From: Planctomycetota bacterium
GTDB lineage: Bacteria; Planctomycetota; UBA1135; UBA2386
Reading direction: 5' to 3'
DNA length: 64,000 bases
Assembly (NCBI GenBank): GCA_021776805.1
Contig: JAJFFD010000074.1
Coordinates: forward strand, 1-64,000
The notes under the pieces are model-generated. The model saw only the letters and a list, made by a program, of their open reading frames with translations, had not been told where the DNA came from and searched no databases. Positions 45,901 through 53,808 of the stretch are shown here, one piece after another (the stretch's first letter is position 1; each line of letters begins with the position of its first letter). A program made the position numbers and the translations under genes.

Positions 45901-48424
45901 CTTCGTCCGGATCGAAGTCCAAGTCCTCATAGAAGGCTTGGCTCTTATCAACCGGCGCATTGGCCGAAGACTTGTACTCTCGGGAGTAGCCCCCCAGAAA
46001 GGCGTCATCTTTGGCACCGGCAAAGAGTCCACGGCGTCGACCACCGGCGCCTACCTCTCCCCCATAGGCATAGTTAATCTGCTGCTGGTAGAGGTTCGCT
46101 CCCAGATCCACAAGTTCGCGAGCAAACCGACGCCAGATCTGTAAGCGCCAGGTCTTGGCGAGCTTCATTTGCTGGCGAAGGATCTCTTGATTGGCCCGGT
46201 CACGTCCTTCGGCGAAGAACTGTTCCCCATCACGCATCTTGACTCTGCGCGTGACTCCGTAACGTTCACGGTCGGCGTCACTCTCGAGAACCAAGAGAGA
46301 CGTGTACGGCGTCATGATGCCGTACTCCTCACTGAAGCTAACGATGTCGGCAATGACCAGCGGGTTGTTGCCCTCGCGAAGTAGCGCGTCGACATGTTTC
46401 CGCGCCCATAGTCTCGGGATGAATGAATTCCCGGCGTCACTCTCAGGCAGCTCGAGCTCAGTTGAGAATTGCAGGGGCTCGCCTGCCAGCGTCCCGCGAA
46501 CAGTGATCCGTCCCTTCTGTGGACCGCTCCCAGGCTGATAGCGACCCAGAATTACCTGCTGGGCGCCAGCAGCCAGATTGGGCAGGACTTCGGGATAGAC
46601 CCGTGCGACCTGCAAGCCCTCAAAGTCGATGCTGAGATCCTTGATGACCGGCTGGGCAATTTCAGCCAAGAAACCCTGCGCCGTTGCCAGCGGGTCGCTA
46701 CCGGCTTCACGCAGGCTGCCAGCACCGATGGAGGCGATGGCTTCAAGCACCGGCAGTTCGTAGGTGGATGAGGTGGAGATGGCATGTGCGCTGGCCTGGG
46801 AGTTTGCGCCCATGCTTCGCAGGCGCTGCGCAAGGGCCTCGGGACTCGCGTCGCCAGTGGTCCCAATTCCATCGCCTAGATAGATCAGTCGCGTCTTTGG
46901 GCCGGCGAGGGACAGTGCCTTGGCGAAGGCTCGATCCAGGTCCGTCCAACCCATGGACTCGCGGGCTTCCACGAATCGCATCGCCCCGGCAACATTAGCC
47001 GTGGTCGCAGGCAGGGGCTCTGAGCGGAAAGGCCGAGGCGCCAGATCAACGGTCATGAGCTGGAAGCGATCTTCTTCACCGAGCATGCTCAGCAGACCTT
47101 CCAAAACCTGTTCCTGCACACGTCGGGCAGCCAAATCCATTGAGGCCGATGTGTCCGCCAAGATGAGCAAGTCCAAAGGCGCACCCTCTGGAAGGAGCTC
47201 TCTCTTCAGGCCGCTGCTCTCTCCGGGTGGATTGAGCAACATCATGAAGTAGCCGTCGGCAGCGCGTCGATGCGGCAGGACCGTGATGGCCGGCGGATTG
47301 GCCAACTCAATTTCGAGTTCGAAGTCCTTGTCCGGCGAAAATTCTCGAGCATCGAATTCGGCGACCGCATTGTTCGCTGTCTTGCGAATGCGAAGCTCGT
47401 GACTCGTTGAGTTCAGTTCTTTGATCGCAATCGCCGAATCGACGTTCACGCGAATACTCAGATCCCGCAGGGGTCGACTGCGCAGGAGCTCGCTGTTCAG
47501 CGCATAGCTGTACTTGAGCTTGCTGCCCTGCAGAGGCAAAGTCTGTGTGTAGCGGATGCGCACCCGCTTCTCCGATTGTGGCTCAATGGGAAAGACCCTG
47601 GCCTTGAATAGATTGCCGCCTGACCACTCGAGGAGACCTGGATCCTTCCGTCGCCGCAGAATGTCCTCGAAGATCTCTCGTGCCCGCTGCTTCTCGACAA
47701 TGTCCGCCTCGACCAGCTCCCCTCCGATCCACATGCCGAATCCTGAGATCGAAGCTCCGGCCGGCAACGGAAAGTAGAAGACTCCTTCGAGACGTTGCTT
47801 GGTTGAGTTGACGAAACTCTGCTCGATTGTACTGCGCGCGATCTGATCCTTGATGTCGACCTCGACCTTGTGGTAGCCGACGGAAAGCGGTACCTCACGG
47901 CCATCCACTTCCGTGATCAGTGAACCGAGCCACTCATCTGTCGTCGAGTTGCGGTAGCCCTCCAGCCAACGCGGATTCGCATCGAGTCGCCTGGTGAGAT
48001 TCTCCTCAGCTCGGTAAACGCGAGAGCTATCAATCCTTTCGCTGAAGCCTCCGGGCCCCTGCAAGCTGAGCTCCCCACCATTCTCGAATTCGATCGCAAG
48101 GTCACCGGCGAATAGCCGCAGCTGTCCCCCGCTCTGGATCTCAATGAGCGCTCCAGGCCCCATGGTGATATGCGGTCCAGTGCCGAGTTCAATCTCGACC
48201 GCATTTGCCCCGCGCGGATTGCTGCGGACCTGATCCCCGGGCATCAGAACTCGGCCGCGTGCAATCGGCGTCCAGCGTTGCCGGGCAACTGGTCGCAGAC
48301 TCGCCAAGCCCTGCTGATCGACAACACGACCGACCCGTCCATCAGCTTTCAGGCTGACCGGGTCCTGGGGAATGGAGGCTGAGAAGGAGAGGCAGGCGGC
48401 TAGGGCAATAAAGAGCAATCGCAT
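39959..48424 (-). CDS. giant exported protein: FecR-like, VIT, VWA and long helical repeat region
   Basis: The single uninterrupted 2821-residue frame begins with a signal peptide (LLFIALAACLSFSASIPQ). Residues about 20-140 are FecR-like (GRVLMPGDQVRSNPRGANAVEIELG, MGPGALIEI). A VIT domain covers about 165-300 (GYHKVEVDIKDQIARSTIEQSF, FYFPLPAGASISGFGMWI, EKQRAREIFEDILRRRKDPG). A VWA domain follows with an intact metal-site DTSAS at 424-428. From about 1150 to the end the protein is almost entirely alpha-helical TPR-like repeats. VIT/VWA proteins often assemble at the envelope; the repeat tail could hold many partners. It has its own upstream region shared divergently with feoA. Confidence 0.88.
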   Translation of the reverse strand: MRLLFIALAACLSFSASIPQDPVSLKADGRVGRVVDQQGLASLRPVARQRWTPIARGRVLMPGDQVRSNPRGANAVEIELGTGPHITMGPGALIEIQSGGQLRLFAGDLAIEFENGGELSLQGPGGFSERIDSSRVYRAEENLTRRLDANPRWLEGYRNSTTDEWLGSLITEVDGREVPLSVGYHKVEVDIKDQIARSTIEQSFVNSTKQRLEGVFYFPLPAGASISGFGMWIGGELVEADIVEKQRAREIFEDILRRRKDPGLLEWSGGNLFKARVFPIEPQSEKRVRIRYTQTLPLQGSKLKYSYALNSELLRSRPLRDLSIRVNVDSAIAIKELNSTSHELRIRKTANNAVAEFDAREFSPDKDFELEIELANPPAITVLPHRRAADGYFMMLLNPPGESSGLKRELLPEGAPLDLLILADTSASMDLAARRVQEQVLEGLLSMLGEEDRFQLMTVDLAPRPFRSEPLPATTANVAGAMRFVEARESMGWTDLDRAFAKALSLAGPKTRLIYLGDGIGTTGDASPEALAQRLRSMGANSQASAHAISTSSTYELPVLEAIASIGAGSLREAGSDPLATAQGFLAEIAQPVIKDLSIDFEGLQVARVYPEVLPNLAAGAQQVILGRYQPGSGPQKGRITVRGTLAGEPLQFSTELELPESDAGNSFIPRLWARKHVDALLREGNNPLVIADIVSFSEEYGIMTPYTSLLVLESDADRERYGVTRRVKMRDGEQFFAEGRDRANQEILRQQMKLAKTWRLQIWRRFARELVDLGANLYQQQINYAYGGEVGAGGRRRGLFAGAKDDAFLGGYSREYKSSANAPVDKSQAFYEDLDFDPDEGFEKEMDELVALEEELNLGIRLDAAEPMALRDFGRSEVAAKRVARQAYLPGSSPVAFGQSFANHLVGGRGAYSPRYDLTQLLFPAWIGLPADEPEIERPDWPAAVFAALDGLDRRAALGNQALRLRVTDENLHRLRGHRVQYSVMDAVISQDSWYLQQSSRGAQRMANWLYDGKRGSASLDFQTGRRRDVVAADGKAWPLPLKDYSSQAMIRRFAKYSAELQNVASGNLLITFKAAGENAHRLELEIDPAKKALIELRNFRGEDLTQRSIFSEFEEVAGQWWPGSIRRENDKGRVLSRRSLKIAALDADGFARQVRIALESQGDVLFLERADPDLKLAKQAIHDGTGDYVDHLRVLLQYAETQQWDLAWEQWHKAEKSIATKPAMPWMRSVLLSWSRRGEDLYGQVETLVDQVASSDRSLGVFPNEYLLNMARSMLQVDEQGRLIDRLRSSYFAQTIDQDWCQQQWERRRAQFLQQRGQYVDAMAIYEKLASSHPEEIQDLLQYLQLAASQGRADQAVNFGRQRLRDGTVWEEYEFYQLYDRLSNLLWNRRQLDSLHELCAEWIARNPTQEAAYVRYLSVLMFLGREVEADRWIDDRLAETLADDDPQAKIARMGAAIQVALGQGWQFYSYNLEEKWLPELRDFAIRLAQSESKAIHLAGRIISNHFFRQSDAYEGLRKRLSDEMLQAGKIAEFSIQRLQLYVSWLNWAKDQVSADLWQHVSKGLYDRWLQTDAAGEQAQIASILLSIYYQHGDQLLAIGFLRERLARVEKQVLSQVARELMTQLVTQPWTEELEAELFALVPKLSFEGQEADMRAGIAAMAIRQLAASLQRMRTASLLGGPEVIEVLPRAELRAKQVEVARAVFALLQSSFSAAAARANEIEKPWYAMEALCFMAQQQRDLTAVDAEAREILADLMSGEGNHLDRLRRERCSVLLSFVATRRNASEDLATQLLAFYREAGASKANLLDWRYQIFRLLVVLDRPEELLRELQDWDFPGQVASEWKIAEGYLLAELGRVREAVEVFELIAAKNELGPKEFEVLGSWYLVLNEDERGEAAMRARYQAMPEHVLSQRLYQMSNRLSRQGEGVPETFDPDSLRILQVLLAKATQPQNYIHQINDLYSKVKDFRLLACIADGVRGHSPQRIYPFLAQTNQIIKNIHEEATCDLLVARIAELTDGSEGVDRRALLLLTALIESRAAEVLNSPGPHIANALSAMRQAFVGDWQSGERRLMASYLASLGRITAASLAAEQLRQLRELLEAEQGVDRLKVAFHLCQTLWNYGEQDEAEDRLWLALQEHHGAAARAFSQESNQELSTLLYWWQARGRLARSEDFLEKQLSLPGSDDQKDWFLGRLFEVYNQALRGGNRLSIGSREQLYENARPRISDALFRSGPQQLSSMMQQFLSLHRQAAEILKLDKAGTDLEAFAYEKLGELVTRSANDRQNIIRQIGEELRRLNGHYSGMRFLITQIEGEANWLSRVGRSGWQSFGYQLAQWRTELRDLGDLEGRLLGIVSTELERDLLSRNATNRNMYQIGNSYFWAKYQPRFVQIANRVLGERASSAAHQLYVAEYFWHGLQMYPRAIEVLFDAHRRERLSVAGQFRLAGMLHLQKRWGESIDLLRALVEHQPEHLDYRTHLVVALHHSKQDEAAKDLLSSTETRFRLDKRWTADVISNLARTSLQCSFWSESAAYYEELIPLHQRSAAKRGIGDGVLSSYYGQLAEAQAGMREWRQAVESASAAVVSWGRNQQSRQSAISSLESVMRRIPDLSKFADQWAAEVAAKGLDSAIIRRAMGRIFLEQRVTGEAISQLIAARDLQSMDRVIHADLLRAYDQAGDEVAATEALKVAVRFFPLELDLYEDLARRLDRLGREGPAERAWTSLVEVLPHEADSHRRLALAREEARRFGEAIVQWEQVLRVRSREPEGWFGLARAQRQAGQVREAQKTLQYLLEENWDERFGDVRAQAARELQALKLSRPPR

Positions 48425-48750
48425 CGACGAGTCCCCCAGAGCGGGTTTCTTGGAGAGAAAAGGCGGCCAGAGAAGGAAACCATCGTCCGTAGTTCCCCTG
48501 GAGAGCGAGTGTTCAGAGAGCTTTTTGCCAAGCTGAGCATTTCCTCCATGTCATGGGCAAGTACGCAGCGCCAACCTGCCCAAGCCTCGGCATTATGCTC
48601 CTAAGTAAACGATTGACCTATACTTGTGCTGGCTGCAATTCGAAAGCCAGGTGGGCATTGCCCCCCCAAGCGAGTTCTCGCATCCTTCTCAAGTTCCTTG
48701 CCTTGAACTCGCGATGTTCTGTATATTGAGACTCAGTCTCGATTAGCACC
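48425..48750. other. 326-base divergent intergenic region
   Basis: This gap separates the giant VIT/VWA gene (minus) from feoA (plus). It contains the feo promoter and operator candidate described separately. Its GC content is visibly lower than that of the flanking genes. No open frame with gene-like features, tRNA or riboswitch-like structure was recognised in the rest. Confidence 0.6.
48698..48741 (+). promoter_or_regulatory. candidate feo promoter with Fur-type operator
   Basis: TTGCCT (48698-48703) and TATATT (48722-48727), 18 bases apart, resemble -35 and -10 boxes. Overlapping the end of the -10 is TGAGACT-C-AGTCTCG (48727-48741), a 7-1-7 inverted repeat with one mismatch, similar in shape to the Fur site TGATAAT-n-ATTATCA. 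Position and the downstream iron-uptake operon support iron-dependent repression. Only 9 bases separate it from the feoA ATG, and no ribosome site is apparent. Confidence 0.5.
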
Positions 48751-48993
48751 ATGAGTATCGCATTGGATCAGCTCCCACCTGGCAGCAACGCCCGCGTCCT
48801 CCACATCGAGGGTGAGGATGGCCTCAGCCGGCGATTGTCCGAGATCGGCTTCTGGCCAAACACCAGCGTAACTGTGCTGAGACGGGCACCATTCGGTGAT
48901 CCAACCCTCTACCACCTGCGCGGCTTCCAGCTGGCTCTGCGCAGCAGCGAGGCAGCTCGCGTCATCGTAGAAGCGTCGGAGAGCTTAGTGTGA
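48751..48993 (+). CDS. feoA: FeoA ferrous iron transport accessory protein
   Basis: The 80-residue SH3-like protein has the family pattern MSIALDQLPPGSNARV, LSRRLSEIGFWPNTSVTVLRRAPFGDP and LRGFQLALRSSEAARVIVE. FeoA supports FeoB-mediated Fe(II) uptake. Length is normal for a stand-alone FeoA. Its stop overlaps the feoB GTG start by 4 bases (GTGA), indicating translational coupling. No clear ribosome site precedes the ATG; the putative Fur operator occupies that region. Confidence 0.93.
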   Translation: MSIALDQLPPGSNARVLHIEGEDGLSRRLSEIGFWPNTSVTVLRRAPFGDPTLYHLRGFQLALRSSEAARVIVEASESLV

Positions 48994-50960
48994 GCGATGC
49001 CCCGGGGGTGTGCACCCCTGCCAGCCCTCTGACGGTGATCCTTCTGGGTCGCCCCAATTCGGGCAAGACCTCCCTCTCCATGCAGCTCAGTGGACAGGTG
49101 CAGAAGCCTGTCAACTTTCCCGGCTCATCCGTGGAAAGAGCGGAGAGTCACGTTCAATTCGCTGGGCGCCAGATCCGGCTGGTGGATCTGCCGGGCATCA
49201 ACTCGCTCACTCCCATCAGCAGGGAGGAAGAGTTGGCCACCAGCTTTGTCTCGGAGGACCAGAACAGCGAATCGGTCATCTGCGCAGTCTTGGACGCCGC
49301 CAAACTGAGTGTGGAGCTGCACCTCCTGCGAGAACTCTACGCCCTGGGCAAGCCCATGGTGGTCGCTCTCAACAAGAACGACCTGGCGGCATCTCAAGGT
49401 CGTCCGGTAGATCGAGAGGCCTTGCAAGAGGCCCTGCAGGTCCCGGTGCTCTGCACCAACGGCTTCAAGGGGCAGGGAATCGATGCACTGCTTCAAGCAC
49501 TACTTGCAGCCGAGACGGGGGCGAAACCGAAGATCGTCGAGTTCGATCCATCTGAACTCGCGGAGCGAGTTCAGGCACAGGGTGCTGCCGCACACGGACC
49601 GTCGGCGGCGATCGATCGCTATCTGCTGCATCCTCTTTTTGGCCCGGTGATTCTCGCCGCAGTTATCTTCACCACCTTCCAACTGGTGTTCACCGTATCC
49701 GAGCCATTCATGGGCCTGGTGGAGACTGCACAAGACAGTCTCAGTAGGCTGGTCGAAGGCCTGATGCAAGACGGAGCATTACGTAGCTTCTTCATCGATG
49801 GACTCATCAACGGCCTTGGATCGGTGCTGATCTTTCTCCCCCAGATCGTTCTTCTCATCGCCTTCGTTACCATCCTTGAAGGCACTGGCTATCTGGCACG
49901 CGCGGCATTCATCCTCGATCGAGGCCTGCATCGAGTGGGGCTCAGCGGGCGCAGCTTCCTCCCCCTGACAAGCTCCTTCGCCTGCGCCATACCGGGGATC
50001 ATGGCGACCCGGATCATCGACAACGAACGGGATCGTCTGGCAACCATCGCCGTCGCACCACTCATGTCCTGTTCAGCCCGCCTGCCGGTGTACGTCGTGC
50101 TGATCGGTGCATTCTTCCCAGTCGCGTATGCAGGGCTAGTGCTCTTTTCGCTCTACATCCTGGGAGTCGTGGTTGCTGTCATGGTTGCCTTCCTCCTGCG
50201 GCGAACTGTTCTGCGCGGAGGCCATTCCCTCCTGGTGATGGAATTGCCCGCCTATCAATGGCCCTCCTGGCGAGTCGTCGGGTCCCAGATCCAATCCTCA
50301 TCTCGTGAGTTCCTGATGATGGCTGGATCGATCATCTTCGCTACAGCGATCATCATCTGGGCATCGAGTTACTATCCACGACCAGCCGAGATCCGCGCCG
50401 AGTTTGATAGCCAGCGGCAGACACTGGCTGCTATGGAGCTCTCGGTTGTCCGCAAGGCGGCGGAAGCTGAACGGATCGACGACCTCGAAAGACAGGCCTA
50501 CTTCGAGCAAAGCTATCTCGCCTATGCCGGTAAGTTTGTGCAACCGATCTTTGCACCAGCTGGATTCGATTGGCAGACGACTGTGGCCATTCTGGCGGCT
50601 TTTCCTGCACGCGAATTGGTCATCCCAACTCTGGGCATTCTGCACAGCCTTGGAGATGTGGACGCCGGTGACTTCGATGTGGCTTCACTGGGAGATGCCC
50701 CCCACCCTGAAGGACTTCGCGCCAAGCTTCAGGCGGCGGTGGATCCGGAAGGGAAACCGTCCTTCAATGCCCTGGTCGCCCTCGCCCTGATGGTCTTCTT
50801 TGCCCTCTGTAGCCAGTGTGTCGCCACTTTGGGCACTATCAAACGGGAGACCCGATCTTGGCGTTGGCCCGTATTTACCTTCACCTATATGACTGCACTG
50901 GCCTGGCTCGGAGCCGTGCTCGTCTATCAGCTAGGCTCTCTCCTGGGCTACGGCCTCTGA
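48990..50960 (+). CDS. feoB: FeoB ferrous iron transporter with N-terminal GTPase
   Basis: The 656-residue membrane protein has a GTPase domain with G1 GRPNSGKT (20-27), G3 DLPG (66-69) and G4 NKND (128-131). A helical spacer leads to the membrane part with about eight helices and two Gate-like halves, including LPLTSSFACAIPGIMATRII and the cysteine-containing PLMSCSARLPVYVVLIGAFFP. The Cys near CAIPG and MSCSARLP are conserved in the family. It imports Fe(II) across the inner membrane. It is shorter than E. coli FeoB, partly through a compact C-terminus. Confidence 0.95.
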   Translation: MSDAPGVCTPASPLTVILLGRPNSGKTSLSMQLSGQVQKPVNFPGSSVERAESHVQFAGRQIRLVDLPGINSLTPISREEELATSFVSEDQNSESVICAVLDAAKLSVELHLLRELYALGKPMVVALNKNDLAASQGRPVDREALQEALQVPVLCTNGFKGQGIDALLQALLAAETGAKPKIVEFDPSELAERVQAQGAAAHGPSAAIDRYLLHPLFGPVILAAVIFTTFQLVFTVSEPFMGLVETAQDSLSRLVEGLMQDGALRSFFIDGLINGLGSVLIFLPQIVLLIAFVTILEGTGYLARAAFILDRGLHRVGLSGRSFLPLTSSFACAIPGIMATRIIDNERDRLATIAVAPLMSCSARLPVYVVLIGAFFPVAYAGLVLFSLYILGVVVAVMVAFLLRRTVLRGGHSLLVMELPAYQWPSWRVVGSQIQSSSREFLMMAGSIIFATAIIIWASSYYPRPAEIRAEFDSQRQTLAAMELSVVRKAAEAERIDDLERQAYFEQSYLAYAGKFVQPIFAPAGFDWQTTVAILAAFPARELVIPTLGILHSLGDVDAGDFDVASLGDAPHPEGLRAKLQAAVDPEGKPSFNALVALALMVFFALCSQCVATLGTIKRETRSWRWPVFTFTYMTALAWLGAVLVYQLGSLLGYGL

Positions 50961-50962
50961 CC

Positions 50963-51097
50963 ATGGATTGGATCTTTGGATGGCAGGATTGGACAGCCCT
51001 GAGCCTCTGCGCCCTCGGCCTGCTCTTCGCTGCCTGGCTCTGGCGACGGCAAGAGCGCCCCGGATGTGCCAAGTGTCCGGCTCGAGACGGGATTTAG
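50963..51097 (+). CDS. FeoB-associated Cys-rich membrane protein
   Basis: The 44-residue protein starts 2 bases after the feoB stop. It has one transmembrane helix (TALSLCALGLLFAAWLW) followed by a basic stretch and a C-terminal CAKC. Small proteins with a single helix and C-terminal Cys pair directly behind feoB are a known accessory family with an unproved role, perhaps in iron handling or FeoB complex stability. Its position and layout make the call good despite the short length. Confidence 0.8.
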   Translation: MDWIFGWQDWTALSLCALGLLFAAWLWRRQERPGCAKCPARDGI

Positions 51098-51136
51098 CCT
51101 CCTCTTCTGGCTCTGAATGGCGAGAATCGGGCTGCC

Positions 51137-52261
51137 ATGAAGAGTCAAAGCACGCCGCTCCTGTATTCCTTTGCTCAGCTAGTGACGCCACTGGCTCTCC
51201 TGACCTCCCTGCTTGCTCAGGAATCTGGCAGCCACCCCAACGGCCGAGTCCTCTCCGAAGTCCGCGCCTTTGTGCAGGCCGAACGTGAGAGCCAACGCAT
51301 ACCGGGACTCTCTCTGTCCCTGGTGATCGCTGACCAGCTGGTATGGTCCGAGGGCTTTGGCTTTGCAAACCTGGAGACAGGACTACGGGCCACGGGCAGC
51401 ACCATCTATCGCATCGGAAGCGTGAGCAAACCCCTCGTGGGCACAGCACTCATGCAGCTGGTAGAAGATGGCAAGATCGACCTGGAAGCAGACATTCGCG
51501 ACTACGTGCCGCAATGGCCTGAGAAGCGCTGGAGCATTCAGGTTCATCATCTGATGACCCACACCTCCGGGATCCGTCACTATCGGGGGGCTGAGTTTCT
51601 GAGCATGCGTCACTATGAGGATCTCGCCACTCCGCTCGACATCTTCAAGGACGACCCTCTGCTCTTCAAGCCAGGCACGCGCCACAGCTACAGCACCTAT
51701 GGCTTCAATATCGTGGCCAACCTGGTCGAGGATGCCAGTGGCCAGCCAATCAGTGAGTACATGCGTGAGCGAGTCTACGAACCAGCGTGGATGAACAACA
51801 CTGGCCTGGAAGATCACCGTAGCTTGCAAATCGGAAGATCCCATTGGTACGAAACGGATACGGCGGGCAAATGGGTCAACGCACCATTCGTCGATCTGAC
51901 CAACAAGTATGCCGGCGGCGGGATCACATCGACCGTTGAAGACCTCGCTCGCTGGCACATCGCCTACGCGCGCGGTCGCCTGCTCCAGTCGGAGACCATC
52001 GCGGAGATGTACCGACCCAGGACTCTCGAGGATGGCAGCAAGCATGGCTACGGGCTGTCATGGCGCGTGCAGGAAGTTGAACTACCCAATGGCGGCAAGA
52101 CCAGGCAGGTCAGCCACAGCGGCGGTAGCGTCGGAGCAAACACCCTCTTTCTACGCTATCCGGACCTGGGCATGGCCATCGCGGTCATCGCCAATCACCG
52201 GGCTCAACTGAGCAAGATCACTGCCGGTGTCATGGCGAGGGTCTTGCAGGCTGGGCGTTGA
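51137..52261 (+). CDS. exported serine beta-lactamase/class C PBP-like hydrolase
   Basis: The 374-residue protein has a signal peptide (LALLTSLLAQ). The S-x-x-K motif is SVSK with nucleophile Ser95 and Lys98, the second motif is YSTYGFN in place of the usual YxN, and the third is HSGG (in VSHSGGSVG). THTSGIRHY is the helical motif after the first half. The family covers beta-lactamases, D-aminopeptidases, and esterases, so the natural substrate is open. It lies 39 bases downstream of the feo operon but has its own signal peptide and no link to iron. Confidence 0.88.
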   Translation: MKSQSTPLLYSFAQLVTPLALLTSLLAQESGSHPNGRVLSEVRAFVQAERESQRIPGLSLSLVIADQLVWSEGFGFANLETGLRATGSTIYRIGSVSKPLVGTALMQLVEDGKIDLEADIRDYVPQWPEKRWSIQVHHLMTHTSGIRHYRGAEFLSMRHYEDLATPLDIFKDDPLLFKPGTRHSYSTYGFNIVANLVEDASGQPISEYMRERVYEPAWMNNTGLEDHRSLQIGRSHWYETDTAGKWVNAPFVDLTNKYAGGGITSTVEDLARWHIAYARGRLLQSETIAEMYRPRTLEDGSKHGYGLSWRVQEVELPNGGKTRQVSHSGGSVGANTLFLRYPDLGMAIAVIANHRAQLSKITAGVMARVLQAGR

Positions 52262-52297
52262 GCTGGACTGTCGAGCCATAAGCGCCAAGATCAGAGC

Positions 52298-52855
52298 ATG
52301 AAACGCGAGCAAGCATTCGCTGTCTTGACGGAGATGACCGAGACCGAGTCCCTTCTCCGTCATGCACGCAGTGTCGAGATTGTCATGCGCGCCCTAGCAG
52401 CGAAGCACGGCGAGGATCAAGAACAATGGGGCATCGCCGGCATGCTCCATGATGCGGACTATGAGAAGTGGCCCGATGAGCACCCCAATCGCATTGTGGC
52501 CCGCCTCCGCGAAATGAACGAGGAGACGATTGCCCATGCCATTTCTGCTCACTACACCGCCTGGAACGTGCCCTACGACACCCTATTGAGCAAGGCGCTA
52601 GTGGCCAGCGATGAGCTGACGGGTTTCACGATTGCTTGCGCTCTCGTAAGACCGACAGGAATCGTCGGCATGAAACCGAAGAGTGTGAAGAAGAAGTTCA
52701 AAGACCGCGCCTTTGCCGCCAAGGTTGAACGCGAAGAGATCCTCCGCGGCTGCGAACTCTTCGGAGTCGAACTCAGCGGCCACATCGCATTCATCATCGA
52801 GGCCTTGACACCCTTCGCAGATGAATTGCAGATCGGCGAGAAAAACGGCTCCTAG
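52298..52855 (+). CDS. HD-domain phosphohydrolase-like protein
   Basis: The 185-residue soluble protein has HD signatures: RHARSVEIVM (His22), AGMLHDADYEKWPDEHP with the His51-Asp52 pair, and further conserved AHAISAHYTAW and LLSKALVASDELTGF where the last metal-binding Asp is expected. The family is usually described as hydrolysing phosphate esters, often of nucleotides. Its role here is not known. The last 4 bases overlap the end of the convergent PLP-enzyme gene. Confidence 0.87.
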   Translation: MKREQAFAVLTEMTETESLLRHARSVEIVMRALAAKHGEDQEQWGIAGMLHDADYEKWPDEHPNRIVARLREMNEETIAHAISAHYTAWNVPYDTLLSKALVASDELTGFTIACALVRPTGIVGMKPKSVKKKFKDRAFAAKVEREEILRGCELFGVELSGHIAFIIEALTPFADELQIGEKNGS

Positions 52856-53805
52856 TTTTCCGACGCCAGCACGGAGCGAATCTGATCCATGGAGATGTTG
52901 GCGCCACAAATGATGATGGCTACCCTCTTGCCCACCCAGCGCTCGCTCTCCTGCATGAAACCGGCAACAGCGACCGCGGCAGCACCCTCGATGAGCATGT
53001 GCTCCAAGTCCAAGAACAGACGGATGCAATGGGCGATCTCATCCTCGTCTACAAGCAGGTAACGATCCACGGCCTGACGGCAAAGCTCGAAGGTAATTGA
53101 ACCCGCCTCGACGCCGCCCGCCGTGCTATCCGACAAAGTCGGCTTGGCTTCCATTTCCAGTATCCTTCCCTGGCGAATGGATTCGTGCATGACCGGTGAA
53201 TTGATCGGCGAACAGGCGACGACTTCGATCTCGGGTCGCAGCGACTTGAGGTAACTGCCAATGCCAGCGATGAGCCCCCCACCGCCGAGGGCAACAAAGA
53301 CCGCATCCAAACCCGGTAGTTCTTCTTCGAGCTCGATGCCGATCGTTCCCTGTCCCGCAACCACCTCATGATCGTTGTACGGCGAGAGGTAGATCATCCC
53401 GCGTTCGGCGGCGTAGTCCCTGGCGTAGGCCTCGGCGATGACACAGTCCGCACCATGGACCCGCACATCGGCACCCAGATTCCGGATGCCGCGCAGCTTG
53501 CTCGCGCTAGTTCCCTCCGGAACAAAGATCAATCCGGAAGCCTCTAGAGCCCGCAATCCGTAGGCAACTCCGGCCCCGTGGTTTCCCGAGGAAGCGGCGA
53601 CTATGCCAGCGGCACGTTCCGTCCTGCTCAGACAGAGCAGTCTGTTGAGTGCGCCGCGCACCTTGAAGGAGCCACTGTGCTGCAAGTTCTCGAGCTTGAG
53701 ATGGACTTCACCAGCCGAGAGGTTGGTACTCGCTTTGATGGGAGTCCGCAGCACCTTGCCCCGCAAGCGTGCCCCAGCCGAGATGATCGAATCGACGAGC
53801 TTCAT
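52852..53805 (-). CDS. PLP-dependent threonine dehydratase / serine racemase-like enzyme
   Basis: The 317-residue fold-type II enzyme carries the PLP Lys48 in GSFKVRGA. ASSGNHGAGVAYG binds the phosphate-side loop, and the GGGGLIAGIG motif holds the cofactor phosphate. There is no C-terminal ACT domain, so it is the catabolic/short form. It deaminates threonine or serine, or racemises serine or aspartate; these cannot be separated here. It is the third gene of a minus-strand group: cupin, SDR, this gene (gaps of 2 and 3 bases). Confidence 0.87.
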   Translation of the reverse strand: MKLVDSIISAGARLRGKVLRTPIKASTNLSAGEVHLKLENLQHSGSFKVRGALNRLLCLSRTERAAGIVAASSGNHGAGVAYGLRALEASGLIFVPEGTSASKLRGIRNLGADVRVHGADCVIAEAYARDYAAERGMIYLSPYNDHEVVAGQGTIGIELEEELPGLDAVFVALGGGGLIAGIGSYLKSLRPEIEVVACSPINSPVMHESIRQGRILEMEAKPTLSDSTAGGVEAGSITFELCRQAVDRYLLVDEDEIAHCIRLFLDLEHMLIEGAAAVAVAGFMQESERWVGKRVAIIICGANISMDQIRSVLASEN

Positions 53806-53808
53806 GCC

